Made by a program: the position numbers and the translations under genes. Below the pieces are notes generated by a model. The model was not told the origin of the DNA. It saw nothing but the letters and a program-made list of their open reading frames with translations, and did no database searches. DNA of 34,539 nt from positions 1-34,539 of the forward strand of contig JAXIHJ010000141.1 of the NCBI GenBank assembly GCA_034189755.1, written 5' to 3'. Below, in pieces: positions 8,226 through 16,598 of this stretch; position 1 is the first letter of the stretch, and every line of letters begins with the position of its first letter. This stretch comes from JAXIHJ01 sp034189755 (GTDB lineage Bacteria > Planctomycetota > Phycisphaerae > SM23-33).

Positions 8226-9284
8226 ATGACATCGCCGGCTGACGCAATTATCGCCGTTACCCACCGCTGCAACGCTCACTGCGTCATGTGCAACGTCTGG
8301 AAGAGCAGCGCAGCCGACCGGCTTCGGCCGGAGCACCTGCGCAAGCTCCCTGCCGACCTGCGGACGATTAATCTGACCGGCGGCGAGCCGTTCTGCCGCT
8401 CGGACCTGCCGGAATTTGTCCGCCAGGCCAACCTGCGATGCCCCAAGGCGCAGATTACCATCTCCACCAACGCCTATATGCCGGACCAAATCGAGAAGAC
8501 GATGGCCGAGATCGTCAAAATCGACCCGGCCGTTCACCTGGCGGTCAGCCTGGACGGGCTGGGCCGGGCACACGATAAAATTCGCGGCGACGAAGGCGCG
8601 TTCGATTCGGCGATGGAACTTATCGAACGCCTGACGGCGTCGGGTTTTCGCGGCCTGAGGCTGAGCATGACGCTCTCGGAGACGAATCCGGACCAGCTTC
8701 TCGGCGTGGCTGATTTGGCGGTGCGTCGCGGCCTGGAGCTTGGCGTGGTGGCGGCCCACGCCGCACGGACGCACCTTGGTGTCAAGCACGAGCCTCGGCG
8801 TGAGATGCCGGCCCGGCTGGCCGGGCAATTCGAGAAAATTATCTCGCGGTGGCTGCTCGGCTGGCGGGCGAAGCAGTGGCTCCGCGCGCACTTTACATAC
8901 AACACGTATCGCCTGCTCGCGGGCCGGCCGGGGCGGTTCCGCTGCCGGGCCGGACGCGACTTCTTCTTCTGCCAGGCCGACGGGACGGTCTACAGTTGCT
9001 CGGTCAGAGGCAGGCCGCTCGGCAATCTGACAGAACAAAACTGGGAGCAAATCTGGTCCAGCAAGGCGGCGGCCGATGCGCGCCAGGCGGCGCGGCGGTG
9101 CCCGGAGAACTGCTGGATGATCTGCACCGCCCGCAGCATCTACAGAACCAGGCCGTGGGCCGCTGCCTGGTGGATTATTACACGCAAGGCCTTGGCGCAT
9201 CTTCATATGTTTTCCCTGCCCGGCGCGGCGGCTGCCTCGAACGGCCGGGCAACGGAGTCTTCGTGTGCGAATTCTTCACGTTGA
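8226..9284 (+). CDS. Radical SAM enzyme with SPASM-like C-terminus, in polysaccharide operon
   Basis: A 352-residue radical SAM protein. The cluster-binding motif CNAHCVMC (C15, C19, C22) directly follows an AVTHR strand, and the SAM-binding TGGEP motif lies near residue 53. A cysteine-rich C-terminal part (RCRAG, FFFCQADGTVYSC, then CPENCWMIC) with the phrase GNLTEQNWEQIWSSKAA is typical of SPASM or twitch auxiliary-cluster domains. Upstream of the ATG at 8226 is AAGGTGAG; the frame is open further upstream but without homology. It sits between two GT4 genes and overlaps the next by 20 bases, so it belongs to the operon. The substrate is unknown; sugar modification or peptide maturation are both possible. 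Confidence 0.85.
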   Translation: MTSPADAIIAVTHRCNAHCVMCNVWKSSAADRLRPEHLRKLPADLRTINLTGGEPFCRSDLPEFVRQANLRCPKAQITISTNAYMPDQIEKTMAEIVKIDPAVHLAVSLDGLGRAHDKIRGDEGAFDSAMELIERLTASGFRGLRLSMTLSETNPDQLLGVADLAVRRGLELGVVAAHAARTHLGVKHEPRREMPARLAGQFEKIISRWLLGWRAKQWLRAHFTYNTYRLLAGRPGRFRCRAGRDFFFCQADGTVYSCSVRGRPLGNLTEQNWEQIWSSKAAADARQAARRCPENCWMICTARSIYRTRPWAAAWWIITRKALAHLHMFSLPGAAAASNGRATESSCANSSR

Positions 9285-10467
9285 GAAATTTTATCCGCCC
9301 TTCGGCGGCGTCGGGCGGTACATTCAAAGCCTGAGCGTCCGGCAGCGGCGTCGCGGTCATGAGGTGTTGAATTTCGGCTGCGTCAAATCAGGCGCAGCAG
9401 GCGGCATGCCGCGGTACCACGACTTCACCGCACGTCGCAGCCTGTTGAATTTTGCACGGATGGTCCACAACTCCGAGGCGGCCGGCGCCCTGGCTGCGCT
9501 GCTTCGCCGACGGAGCGTGGACGTCGCGCACCTGCATAACATCTACCACCATCTCACGCCGTCGATCCTGCCGGTTTTGGCCGACCGGCGCATAGGTATC
9601 GTGATGACCGTCCATGATTATCGTCTCCTTTGCCCGGCGAAATATTTTTTGGATGCGGACGGGCTTTGCATGCGGTGCCAGCCGAACAGGTTCTATCACG
9701 CCGCCGGCCGACGATGCGCCGGATGGGCCGGGCTGGCGCTGGCGGCCGAAAGCTACATCCAGCGGTTCCGGCGGCGGTATTTACGATGGGTCGATTTGTT
9801 TCTGTGCCCGACGCGGACAATGCGCCGGCTGCTGGTTGAGGCGGGCGTCCCGGCCGGCAAGGCGGTCGTGGCCGCCAACCCTGTCGAACCGCCCCTCCTG
9901 CCGCCCGGCGAAACGCAGCGGCGGCGAGAGTTACTGTTCGTAGGCCGGCTCGAACGTATAAAGGCGCCGGACCTCATGCTGACGCTGGCCGAGCGAATTG
10001 CCGATGCGGACGTGGTCATCGCCGGTGACGGGGACGAATCGCCCCGCCTCGCAGCCGAAGTTCAACGGCGTTCGCTGCGCAACGTAACGCTGACCGGCAA
10101 ACTGGACGCTGCTGCGCTGGGCCGATACTTCGCTCGCGCCTCGGCCGTAGTGGTGCCCAGCCGGTGCATGGAAAACAGCCCGGCGGCCATGCTGGAGGCC
10201 ATGGCCTGCGGGCGGTGCGTGATCGTGCCGGACTCGCCGCCCCTGAGGCAGTGGGTCCGTGACGGGCAAACCGGCCGGCTGTTTGCGCCGGACGATGTCG
10301 ACTCGCTAGAGACGGTCGTGCGACAGGTGCTGGACCGGCCGGCCCGCCGCGATGAAATGGCTCAAGCCGCCCGGAAACTAATCAGGCGCCGCCATGATGC
10401 GGATTTGATCGTCGAGCAGATGGAACACTATTACGTCGAGGCAAGCCGCCGATGCGAATTGCGATGA
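9265..10467 (+). CDS. Family 4 glycosyltransferase with cysteine-rich insert
   Basis: A 400-residue GT4 enzyme opening with MRILHVEKFYPPFGGVGRYI, a classic GT-B acceptor-domain start. The donor domain has RELLFVGRLERIKAPDLML, a DADVVIAGDGDE strand and the EX7E motif in ENSPAAMLE followed by AMACG. Residues about 133-152 form a cysteine insert (CMRC and a later C) like that seen in a subset of GT4 proteins, possibly metal-binding. It starts at GTG 9265 inside the radical SAM gene and overlaps the next gene by 16 bases. The role is extension of the repeat unit; sugar specificity is unknown. Confidence 0.87.
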   Translation: MRILHVEKFYPPFGGVGRYIQSLSVRQRRRGHEVLNFGCVKSGAAGGMPRYHDFTARRSLLNFARMVHNSEAAGALAALLRRRSVDVAHLHNIYHHLTPSILPVLADRRIGIVMTVHDYRLLCPAKYFLDADGLCMRCQPNRFYHAAGRRCAGWAGLALAAESYIQRFRRRYLRWVDLFLCPTRTMRRLLVEAGVPAGKAVVAANPVEPPLLPPGETQRRRELLFVGRLERIKAPDLMLTLAERIADADVVIAGDGDESPRLAAEVQRRSLRNVTLTGKLDAAALGRYFARASAVVVPSRCMENSPAAMLEAMACGRCVIVPDSPPLRQWVRDGQTGRLFAPDDVDSLETVVRQVLDRPARRDEMAQAARKLIRRRHDADLIVEQMEHYYVEASRRCELR

Positions 10468-11549
10468 TAGGCAGCCGTGGCATCCCCGCCCGCGAAGGCG
10501 GGGTCGAGCGCGTCGTTGAGCAGATCACCGGCGAACTCGTCGCTCTGGGGCACGAGGTCTTGGTGTATTGCAGGCGGCATTATGTCGGTTCCGCGCCGGC
10601 GCCTGTTGCGGGCCGGGCCATACCGACGCCCGGACTGGCCGGAAAGCACCTTGATACGTTCACGCATACGGGCACGGCGATGTTAGACGTGCTCCGCCGG
10701 CGCGTGGACGTGGTGCATATTCATTCGCCCGGTCCGGCCCTGTGGAGCTGGATTCCCGCCGCAGCGGGCCTGGGTATTGTCTTTACCGTTCACGCCCCTG
10801 ACTGGCGGCGGGCCAAGTGGTCGCTGCCGGCCAAGGGGTTAATCAGGGCGGGTCTTGCCTGCGGGATGCGCTTCGCCGACGCCGTTACGACCGTTTCCGG
10901 CCCGCTGGCGACTGAACTCGGCGAGTTGTACGACCGGGAAATTATCACCATTCCCAACGCCACATGCCCCGCACGGCTGCAACCGCCGGAGACCATCAGC
11001 CGCTGGCGCCTGGAGCCGGACGGCTACGGCCTGTACGTCGGGCGTATTGTTCCGGAGAAGCGCCTCGACCTGTTGCTGCGCGCCTGGACCAACGCCGGAG
11101 GCGGGCGGCCCCTGGTGGTGGTCGGCGACGCGGACGAAAATCGCTACGCACGAGCCTGCAAAAAACTCGCCGGCCCGAACGTGATGTTCGTCGGCCGGCA
11201 GCACGGGAAGGTGCTGGCGGGCCTGTACAGCCACGCCGCAATGGTCATTCAGCCCAGCGTGCTGGAGGGCATGTCGCTTGTGCTGCTGGAGGCGGCGGCG
11301 TACGGACGGTGCATACTGGCTGCCGACATCCCGGAAAACAGGCGAATTATGGGCGAGGCTATCTTATACTTTCAAAGCGATGATATTGACGAACTTCGAG
11401 GACAAATCCGAGGATGGCTGTCAAAGGATACAAGTTGCCGAAGCGAGCTAGGCATGAAAGCCAGGTCTGTGGTTTCTGAGGTTTTTTCCTGGCCCGAAGC
11501 GGCCTCGGCGCTGGAAAGCGTATATCTTCGAGTTGTCCAAGAGAGGTGA
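10452..11549 (+). CDS. Family 4 glycosyltransferase
   Basis: A 365-residue GT4 enzyme. The N-terminus MRIAMIGSRGIPAREGGVE matches the subgroup with a conserved GIPAxxGG loop, often found among rhamnosyl- and mannosyl-type transferases of surface polysaccharides. The donor domain shows YGLYVGRIVPEKRLDLLL and the EX7E motif EGMSLVLLE followed by AAAYG. Its ATG at 10452 lies inside the preceding gene and its stop lies just before the sugar transferase, so expression is probably coupled. It acts on the cytoplasmic face; the donor is not determinable. Confidence 0.88.
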   Translation: MRIAMIGSRGIPAREGGVERVVEQITGELVALGHEVLVYCRRHYVGSAPAPVAGRAIPTPGLAGKHLDTFTHTGTAMLDVLRRRVDVVHIHSPGPALWSWIPAAAGLGIVFTVHAPDWRRAKWSLPAKGLIRAGLACGMRFADAVTTVSGPLATELGELYDREIITIPNATCPARLQPPETISRWRLEPDGYGLYVGRIVPEKRLDLLLRAWTNAGGGRPLVVVGDADENRYARACKKLAGPNVMFVGRQHGKVLAGLYSHAAMVIQPSVLEGMSLVLLEAAAYGRCILAADIPENRRIMGEAILYFQSDDIDELRGQIRGWLSKDTSCRSELGMKARSVVSEVFSWPEAASALESVYLRVVQER

Positions 11550-11554
11550 TCCGA

Positions 11555-12247
11555 ATGACGAGAAGTGCTGCCGGATGTGATCCCGCTTTCGTGCTGGCTC
11601 AGATTCAGCAGGAGGATGCAGCGGTGATGGTGCGGGCCAAGGGCGCCGGCTACGACCGGATCAAGCGCATCCTGGACGTGGTGCTTGCCTTTGTGCTCAT
11701 TGTGCTGCTGTGGCCGCTCATGCTGCTGATAGCCGCAACCATCAAGCTGACCTCGCGCGGACCGGCTATCTTCACCCAGCAGCGGACGGGCCTGCACGGC
11801 AAGCCGTTCAAGATGTACAAGTTTCGGACGATGCGGAAGGGCGCGGAGGATGACCGGGCCTTCCTGGCCCACAAAAACGAGACGAACGGACCGGTCTTCA
11901 AGATTGCCGACGACCCCCGCCTGACGAAGGTCGGGAAACTTCTCCGCCGCAGCAGCATGGACGAGCTGCCGCAGTTGTTCAACGCGCTTGCCGGTAATAT
12001 GTCGCTTGTGGGTCCTCGCCCGTTGTGGTTCGTCGAGTCGCAGCAAATCACCGGCCCGGCCAAGGTGAGAATAGAAGTCAAACCGGGCCTTACATGCCTG
12101 TGGCAGATTTCAGGCCGAAGTGAATTGAGCTATGAGGAATGGGCGCTTCTGGACCTGTACTATATTCGGCACCGCAGCATATGGCTGGACCTGCTCATCG
12201 TCGCCCAGACCCTCCCCGCAGTTATCTCCGGGCGAGGGGCGTATTAA
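11555..12247 (+). CDS. Initiating undecaprenyl-phosphate sugar phosphotransferase (WcaJ/EpsL type)
   Basis: A small monotopic phosphoglycosyltransferase of about 230 residues that transfers a sugar-1-phosphate to undecaprenyl phosphate and so starts repeat-unit assembly. Hallmarks in order: KRILDVVLAFVLIVLLWP (membrane-embedded helix), TSRGPAIFTQQRTGLHG, FKMYKFRTM, the catalytic region MDELPQLFNALAGNMSLVGPRP, then PGLTCLWQISGR and the terminal LDLYYIRHRSIWLDLLI. The usual TGLWQ reads TCLWQ. It lacks the large N-terminal multi-span region of WbaP-like enzymes. ATG 11555 is chosen because GAGAGG lies eight bases upstream; GTG 11546 is possible. It is the last enzyme gene of the locus, which agrees with a Wzy-dependent pathway. 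Confidence 0.9.
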   Translation: MTRSAAGCDPAFVLAQIQQEDAAVMVRAKGAGYDRIKRILDVVLAFVLIVLLWPLMLLIAATIKLTSRGPAIFTQQRTGLHGKPFKMYKFRTMRKGAEDDRAFLAHKNETNGPVFKIADDPRLTKVGKLLRRSSMDELPQLFNALAGNMSLVGPRPLWFVESQQITGPAKVRIEVKPGLTCLWQISGRSELSYEEWALLDLYYIRHRSIWLDLLIVAQTLPAVISGRGAY

Positions 12248-12250
12248 AAA

Positions 12251-12341
12251 CAGGCAACAGTGCCTCTTGACTGCTATCTTTTGCCTGTCATCTCCCACGT
12301 TGTTTTACCCGCCTTTCGAAAATGCCGATAGACACTATCGG
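12251..12341 (+). promoter_or_regulatory. Intergenic hairpins between sugar transferase and TPR genes
   Basis: The 105-base gap holds two inverted repeats. CAGGCAA (12251-12257) pairs with TTGCCTG (12281-12287) across a 23-base loop, and a perfect 7-base stem CCGATAG/CTATCGG (12325-12331 and 12335-12341) has a 3-base loop. The second ends 11 bases before the TPR start and could affect translation. Neither has a terminal T-run, so a classical terminator is not supported. I saw no convincing promoter. Confidence 0.35.
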
Positions 12342-12352
12342 AGGCCGTGGAG

Positions 12353-13615
12353 ATGTCTTGGAGACGATCAATCGCCGGCGGACAAACCGCCGATTACACT
12401 GAGGGGGTCAGGTTGTATCGCAACAGCCGGTACCTTCAGGCTATTAAGCGCCTTGAGTCTCTGCGCGTGCGAACCGACTCGATCGGACGGCTGGCGAAAT
12501 TTTACCGAGGCATGAGCCACCGAGCAGTTGGTATGGACGCGCTTCAAAGTGGCCGGTTCGACCTTGCCGAGCGCCATCTTCGCGCCGCGGCACAATGTCT
12601 GGGCGAGCAGTCAGACCTGGCGTCGTACCTGGCCAAACTATACGCTCGAACGAATCGTCACACCCAGTGCCTCCGCCAGATGGAACAGGCCGCCGCATCT
12701 CGGCCCGACAGCGTATCGACAAGTCGCAGGCTGGCCCAGTCGCAATGGGCGGCGGGCCGGCGCGCCGAGGCATACATGACACTCAGCGCGGCGATAAGGC
12801 GTCTGGGCGGACGAGCGGAACTATACATGCAATTGGGGCTGTTTCATGCGGCCGAGGGGCGGCTGGCTGAGGCCCGAACCGCGCTGGTAAGGTCCGTCGA
12901 AGCCGATTGCACCCGCTATGACACCCACCGGTACCTGGGCCTGGCTGCGGCGGCGCAGTCGGACCACCTCGCTGCGGCAAAATCGTTCCAGCGGGCGGTG
13001 CAGCTCCAGCCGAACAATGTGATGCTGGCGTACCAGTTGGCACTGGCGGCCAAGGCGGCCGGCGAACAGGGACATCAGGTCGCAGTCCATCTGCCGGAAT
13101 CGGTTGCGACTCCATCGGGTTCACGAGTCCTGGAACTGGCGAGGTACGTTACCACGGAACATGATTTTATCGAGGCAATGCTTAATCTGCCTGAAAGCGA
13201 AGCCGACGGTGAGCTTTTCGACCTGCTGGCCGGCGTGGTGCGCATGGCGCTGGCGGAGCATCCGAACTATCCTGACCTGCATTTGTGCTGCTCCAGGATT
13301 CTGGACCGGCTGGGCCAGGGCGACGAAGCCATGGACTACGGACGCAAAGCCATACAAATCAACCCGAACTATACACAGGCGCTTTTGCACCTGGCTGAGC
13401 TGTGTGCGCAGGCCGGTCGTGAGGACGAGGCCATCGGGCTGCTGCAACGGGCCATTGCCAACGGCGCCGATTGGCCCGACGTTCACTGCCGAATCGGCGA
13501 GTTGATGAAACATCGCAACGCGCCGAACGATGCCAGGAAGCACCTGCAACGTGCACTTCAGCTAAATGCGAACTACGGACGAGCGGCTGAGGCGATGGCC
13601 TCGCTGGCCGCGTAA
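12353..13615 (+). CDS. TPR-repeat protein
   Basis: A protein of about 420 residues made mostly of tetratricopeptide-like helical pairs. Recognisable repeats include LYMQLGLFHAAEGRLAEA, TALVRSVEADCTRYDTHRYL and LLHLAELCAQAGREDEAIG. There is no signal peptide or membrane segment, so it is probably cytoplasmic. It follows the polysaccharide genes in the same direction and precedes a second TPR protein by 16 bases, suggesting the two are co-expressed and may scaffold or regulate the assembly machinery; that role is inferred only from position. ATG 12353 is preferred over GTG 12347 on spacing from GGAG. No enzymatic domain is seen. Confidence 0.8.
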   Translation: MSWRRSIAGGQTADYTEGVRLYRNSRYLQAIKRLESLRVRTDSIGRLAKFYRGMSHRAVGMDALQSGRFDLAERHLRAAAQCLGEQSDLASYLAKLYARTNRHTQCLRQMEQAAASRPDSVSTSRRLAQSQWAAGRRAEAYMTLSAAIRRLGGRAELYMQLGLFHAAEGRLAEARTALVRSVEADCTRYDTHRYLGLAAAAQSDHLAAAKSFQRAVQLQPNNVMLAYQLALAAKAAGEQGHQVAVHLPESVATPSGSRVLELARYVTTEHDFIEAMLNLPESEADGELFDLLAGVVRMALAEHPNYPDLHLCCSRILDRLGQGDEAMDYGRKAIQINPNYTQALLHLAELCAQAGREDEAIGLLQRAIANGADWPDVHCRIGELMKHRNAPNDARKHLQRALQLNANYGRAAEAMASLAA

Positions 13616-13631
13616 GGGAGGCTTGCAGGAA

Positions 13632-15278
13632 GTGGCTCATTTATTGGAATTGCTTGGCCGGGGACTCGGCAGCGACCTGGGCGACATGCTGGATCGCTAC
13701 TACTGGTCGCCGGCGTCGGGGCCTCTTCAGCAGTTGCAGGACCGTTGCCTTGCACAGCCCGACTCGCCCGATCTGCGGTTTCAGCTTGGTGTGGCGTACC
13801 TGCGCGCGTCGCAATTAACCGAAGCCATCAATCATCTAACCGCCGCCTGCCGAGCCAAACCCGATTATCTGGCGGCCAGGCTGGCCCTCGCCGCCGCCTG
13901 CGAGGAGAGCGGCGACCCTTCGGCGGCACTGGAACAGCTTAAAATCGCCAACCAGACCCACCCGCACGAGGTGCCGATCCTGTTCGCCGTCGGCTTCTGC
14001 AACGAGAAGCTGCTCAAGCCCGAAATCGCCGCCGAGTGTTACCGTGACGCCCTGGTTAGTGATCCGTCGTTCTTACCGGCGCGGCAGCGACTGGCGGCTG
14101 TCGCGGCGTTCCTCGGCAACCTGGACGAAGCCATCGAGCAGTATCAAGCCATCCACCAGGCCAGGCCGGAAAACGCCTGGGTCCGCACCGCACTGGCGCA
14201 CCTGTACCATTGGAACGGGCAATACAAGCAGGCCATCGAGCAGTTCGAAGCAGCCATCACCATGGCCCCGGCCAACTGGGCGCTGGTGGACGACGAGGTG
14301 GAATCGCTGGTCGCCGACGGGCTGGTCCGCGAGGCCATAGAGCGGCTGCATGCGCTGATCGAGCGGCAAGGCCCGTTCGCCGACCTGAGCCTCCGCCTGG
14401 CCGACCTGTACAGCCAGATTGGCGATGACAAAGCAGCCATGCAGTACTATCAGGCTGCACTTGACAGCCAGCCGGATTATCTCGAGGCCCTGGTCAGGCT
14501 GGGCGCCCATCATCTCGTCTTCGGCCGCTGGGAAGAAGCGGCTGAGGTTTTCCACACCGCAACCGAACTGAATGAAGAGTTGCTGGTGAATTACGTCGGC
14601 ATGGGCGTAGCCCAGGCGGCTGACGGCAGAGAGCCGGAAGCCATGAACAGTTTCGACCTGGCTGTGGCCGTCGAACCAAACAGCACACTGCTATTGACCG
14701 AAATGGCGCGCCTGCAACTAAAGAGCGCCGTGGCTGAGGAGTACGCCAAGAGCTTCGAGATCGGCGAACAACTGCACGTTGCGGAAATTGAGCTGGACAA
14801 CGACGACCTGCTCAAGATGCAAATCGTCCGTCACGCCGAGCAGGTCTCGCGCAGACCGAACCACGCCGACGTCCGCTATCGTTACGGCGTGCTGCTGCGG
14901 TCGGAAGGCAAACTCGCCGAGGCGATGGAACAGTTCGCTAAAGCCGTCGAGATTAATCCGTCCTACGTGCGGGCGCTCATTAAGCTCGGCATCACTCAGC
15001 AGGAGCTTGGCCGGACGACCGATGCCGTCGAGACGTTCAAACGGGCGATGGAGCTGCGCCCGGAATTCGTGGACCTTCACTACCGTCTCGGCCTGCTCTA
15101 CACGGACCAGCGGAAATTCAAGGATGCGGTCGACCACATGGAAAAGGCCGCCACAGGAGCGCCCGACAACGAACAGATTCGCGCATCTCTTGCGCTGTCG
15201 CTGCAAAACATGGGCCTGATGGACCGCGCCGCGGCGACGTGGCGGAGCCTGCGTAAAATGCATCAGACCAAAACGTAG
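13632..15278 (+). CDS. Large TPR-repeat protein
   Basis: A protein of about 548 residues with ten or more tetratricopeptide repeats spread along its length. Examples are LRFQLGVAYLRASQLTEAI, ALAHLYHWNGQYKQAIEQF, LGITQQELGRTTDAVETF and YRLGLLYTDQRKFKDAVDHM. No signal sequence or catalytic domain is visible. The GTG at 13632 is chosen because GGGAGG (13616-13621) lies ten bases upstream; TTG 13623 is too close to it. It is the last plus-strand gene of the locus, converging on an aminotransferase gene with only six bases between stops. The function is presumably protein-protein scaffolding; a direct link to polysaccharide export is unproven. Confidence 0.82.
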   Translation: MAHLLELLGRGLGSDLGDMLDRYYWSPASGPLQQLQDRCLAQPDSPDLRFQLGVAYLRASQLTEAINHLTAACRAKPDYLAARLALAAACEESGDPSAALEQLKIANQTHPHEVPILFAVGFCNEKLLKPEIAAECYRDALVSDPSFLPARQRLAAVAAFLGNLDEAIEQYQAIHQARPENAWVRTALAHLYHWNGQYKQAIEQFEAAITMAPANWALVDDEVESLVADGLVREAIERLHALIERQGPFADLSLRLADLYSQIGDDKAAMQYYQAALDSQPDYLEALVRLGAHHLVFGRWEEAAEVFHTATELNEELLVNYVGMGVAQAADGREPEAMNSFDLAVAVEPNSTLLLTEMARLQLKSAVAEEYAKSFEIGEQLHVAEIELDNDDLLKMQIVRHAEQVSRRPNHADVRYRYGVLLRSEGKLAEAMEQFAKAVEINPSYVRALIKLGITQQELGRTTDAVETFKRAMELRPEFVDLHYRLGLLYTDQRKFKDAVDHMEKAATGAPDNEQIRASLALSLQNMGLMDRAAATWRSLRKMHQTKT

Positions 15279-15284
15279 GTGAAA

Positions 15285-16472
15285 CTAGGATTCCAGCAGG
15301 TCTTTAATTCTGTCCAGACCCTTGTCGATCTGCTCCATGCCGGTGGCGAAGCACAGCCTCACACACTTGTCCTGGCCGAAAGCCACGCCCGGAACCAGGG
15401 CGACTTTTGAGGCCTCCAAAGCGGCCTTGGCGAAACTGAGCGAATCGACCACCTCGACGCCGCCAAGCGTCCGGCCATAGTGTGCACTGACGTCGGGGAA
15501 GCAGTAGAACGCGCCGGTAGGCTGAACGCATTGAACTCCGTCGATCGCGTTAAGGCGTTCGGTCATGTGCCGGCCTCGCTTTTCAAATTCCCGGCGCATG
15601 GTTTCGATGGTTTCGGCGGCCTGCGGCGAAGTGTACGCCGCCAGCGCACCGGCCTGGGCAAAGCTTACGGGGTTGGTCGTCTGATGGCTCATCAGCCTGC
15701 GGATGGCGCCGATGACGTCCTTTGGCCCGGCCGCCCAGCCCATACGCCAGCCCGTCATAGCAAACGTCTTGGCCAGTCCGTTGAACGTAACCGTCCGCTC
15801 GACGAGACGCTCATCCAGCGCGGCGAAGGACACGAACTTCGCATCCCCGTAGATGAGCTTCTCGTAGATTTCGTCCGAGAACACGATCAGGTCGGTCTTC
15901 AGGACGGCCTCGGCTATGGCGGCCAGTTCGTCCGGCGTATAAGTTACACCGGTGGGGTTGGAAGGCGAATTGATGACGAGAATCTCGGCCTCGCCGGCGG
16001 CGTCGAGAACCTGCTGCGGTGTAATCTTGAAATTCTCCCGGCGCCTCGTTGGCAGGATTATCGGTTGGCCGCCCGCCAGCTTGACCATCTCCGGATAGCT
16101 CACCCAGTACGGTGCGGGAATCAGCACCTTCCGGCCCGGGTTCAGCAGCACCTGGAACGCGGCATAGAGGGCGTGTTTGCCGCCGAAAGTTACCACAATT
16201 TGCTCCGGGCTGTACGTCAGGCGGTTTTCGCGCTTGAGTTTCTCCGCGATTGCCCGTACCAGCGCCTTGCCCGTGCCGGGGGCGTACTTTGTATCGCCGG
16301 CATCCAGAGCCGCCTTGGCTGCGTCCTTGATAAAGCCAGGCGTGTCGAAATCCGGCTCGCCGGCGCCGAAGCTGACCACGTCCAGGCCCTCGGCGAGCAA
16401 CTGCTTGGCGCGCATCGTTACGGCGATCGTCGCGCTGGCGCCCACAGAGGATATTCGCTCTGACAGCTTCAT
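15285..16472 (-). CDS. PLP-dependent aspartate-type aminotransferase (class I)
   Basis: A 395-residue fold-type I aminotransferase, probably transferring the amino group between aspartate and 2-oxoglutarate, or acting on prephenate or aromatic acids as subgroup Ib enzymes can. Motifs seen: SFGAGEPDFDTP near the N-terminus, the substrate-binding SPSNPTG (about 169-175), the cofactor-contacting DEIYE (from D200), and the Schiff-base lysine K235 in NGLAKTFAMTGWRMGW. The terminal VRLCFA contains the expected carboxylate-binding arginine. The length is normal for the family. A strong GAGAGGAG site lies upstream of the ATG at 16472. It is transcribed toward the TPR genes and appears monocistronic. 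Confidence 0.92.
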   Translation of the reverse strand: MKLSERISSVGASATIAVTMRAKQLLAEGLDVVSFGAGEPDFDTPGFIKDAAKAALDAGDTKYAPGTGKALVRAIAEKLKRENRLTYSPEQIVVTFGGKHALYAAFQVLLNPGRKVLIPAPYWVSYPEMVKLAGGQPIILPTRRRENFKITPQQVLDAAGEAEILVINSPSNPTGVTYTPDELAAIAEAVLKTDLIVFSDEIYEKLIYGDAKFVSFAALDERLVERTVTFNGLAKTFAMTGWRMGWAAGPKDVIGAIRRLMSHQTTNPVSFAQAGALAAYTSPQAAETIETMRREFEKRGRHMTERLNAIDGVQCVQPTGAFYCFPDVSAHYGRTLGGVEVVDSLSFAKAALEASKVALVPGVAFGQDKCVRLCFATGMEQIDKGLDRIKDLLES

Positions 16473-16540
16473 CGTCTGCTCCTCTCAGCTTTTTGGGAAA
16501 CGTTCATGTAAGTTTACTTTCCCCACGGTCGCGCAGAAAA

Positions 16541-16569
16541 CGGGCGGCCTTCTGCCGCTTGGCCGCCCG
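16541..16569 (-). terminator. Rho-independent terminator downstream of the coiled-coil gene
   Basis: A perfect 9-base GC-rich stem, CGGGCGGCC with GGCCGCCCG, has an 11-base loop. On the minus strand it is followed directly by TTTT. It lies 30 bases after the stop of the minus-strand coiled-coil gene and about 70 bases before the aminotransferase start, so it separates the two transcription units. Confidence 0.75.
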
Positions 16570-16598
16570 GGAAGGCGTTTGGCGGTAGTGGAAAATAT

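Noticed and set aside
12248..12352. Possible promoter for the TPR genes
   Set aside because: A TTGACT at 12267-12272 has no acceptable -10 box at 16-18 bases, so no promoter was called.
12353..15278. The two TPR genes as one frameshifted gene
   Set aside because: They are separated by a TAA stop and a good ribosome-binding site, and both halves have complete repeat structure.
15480..16463. A 327-codon plus-strand open frame opposite the aminotransferase gene
   Set aside because: Its translation has no recognisable domain, and the opposite strand encodes a complete aminotransferase. Long antisense frames are expected at this GC content.
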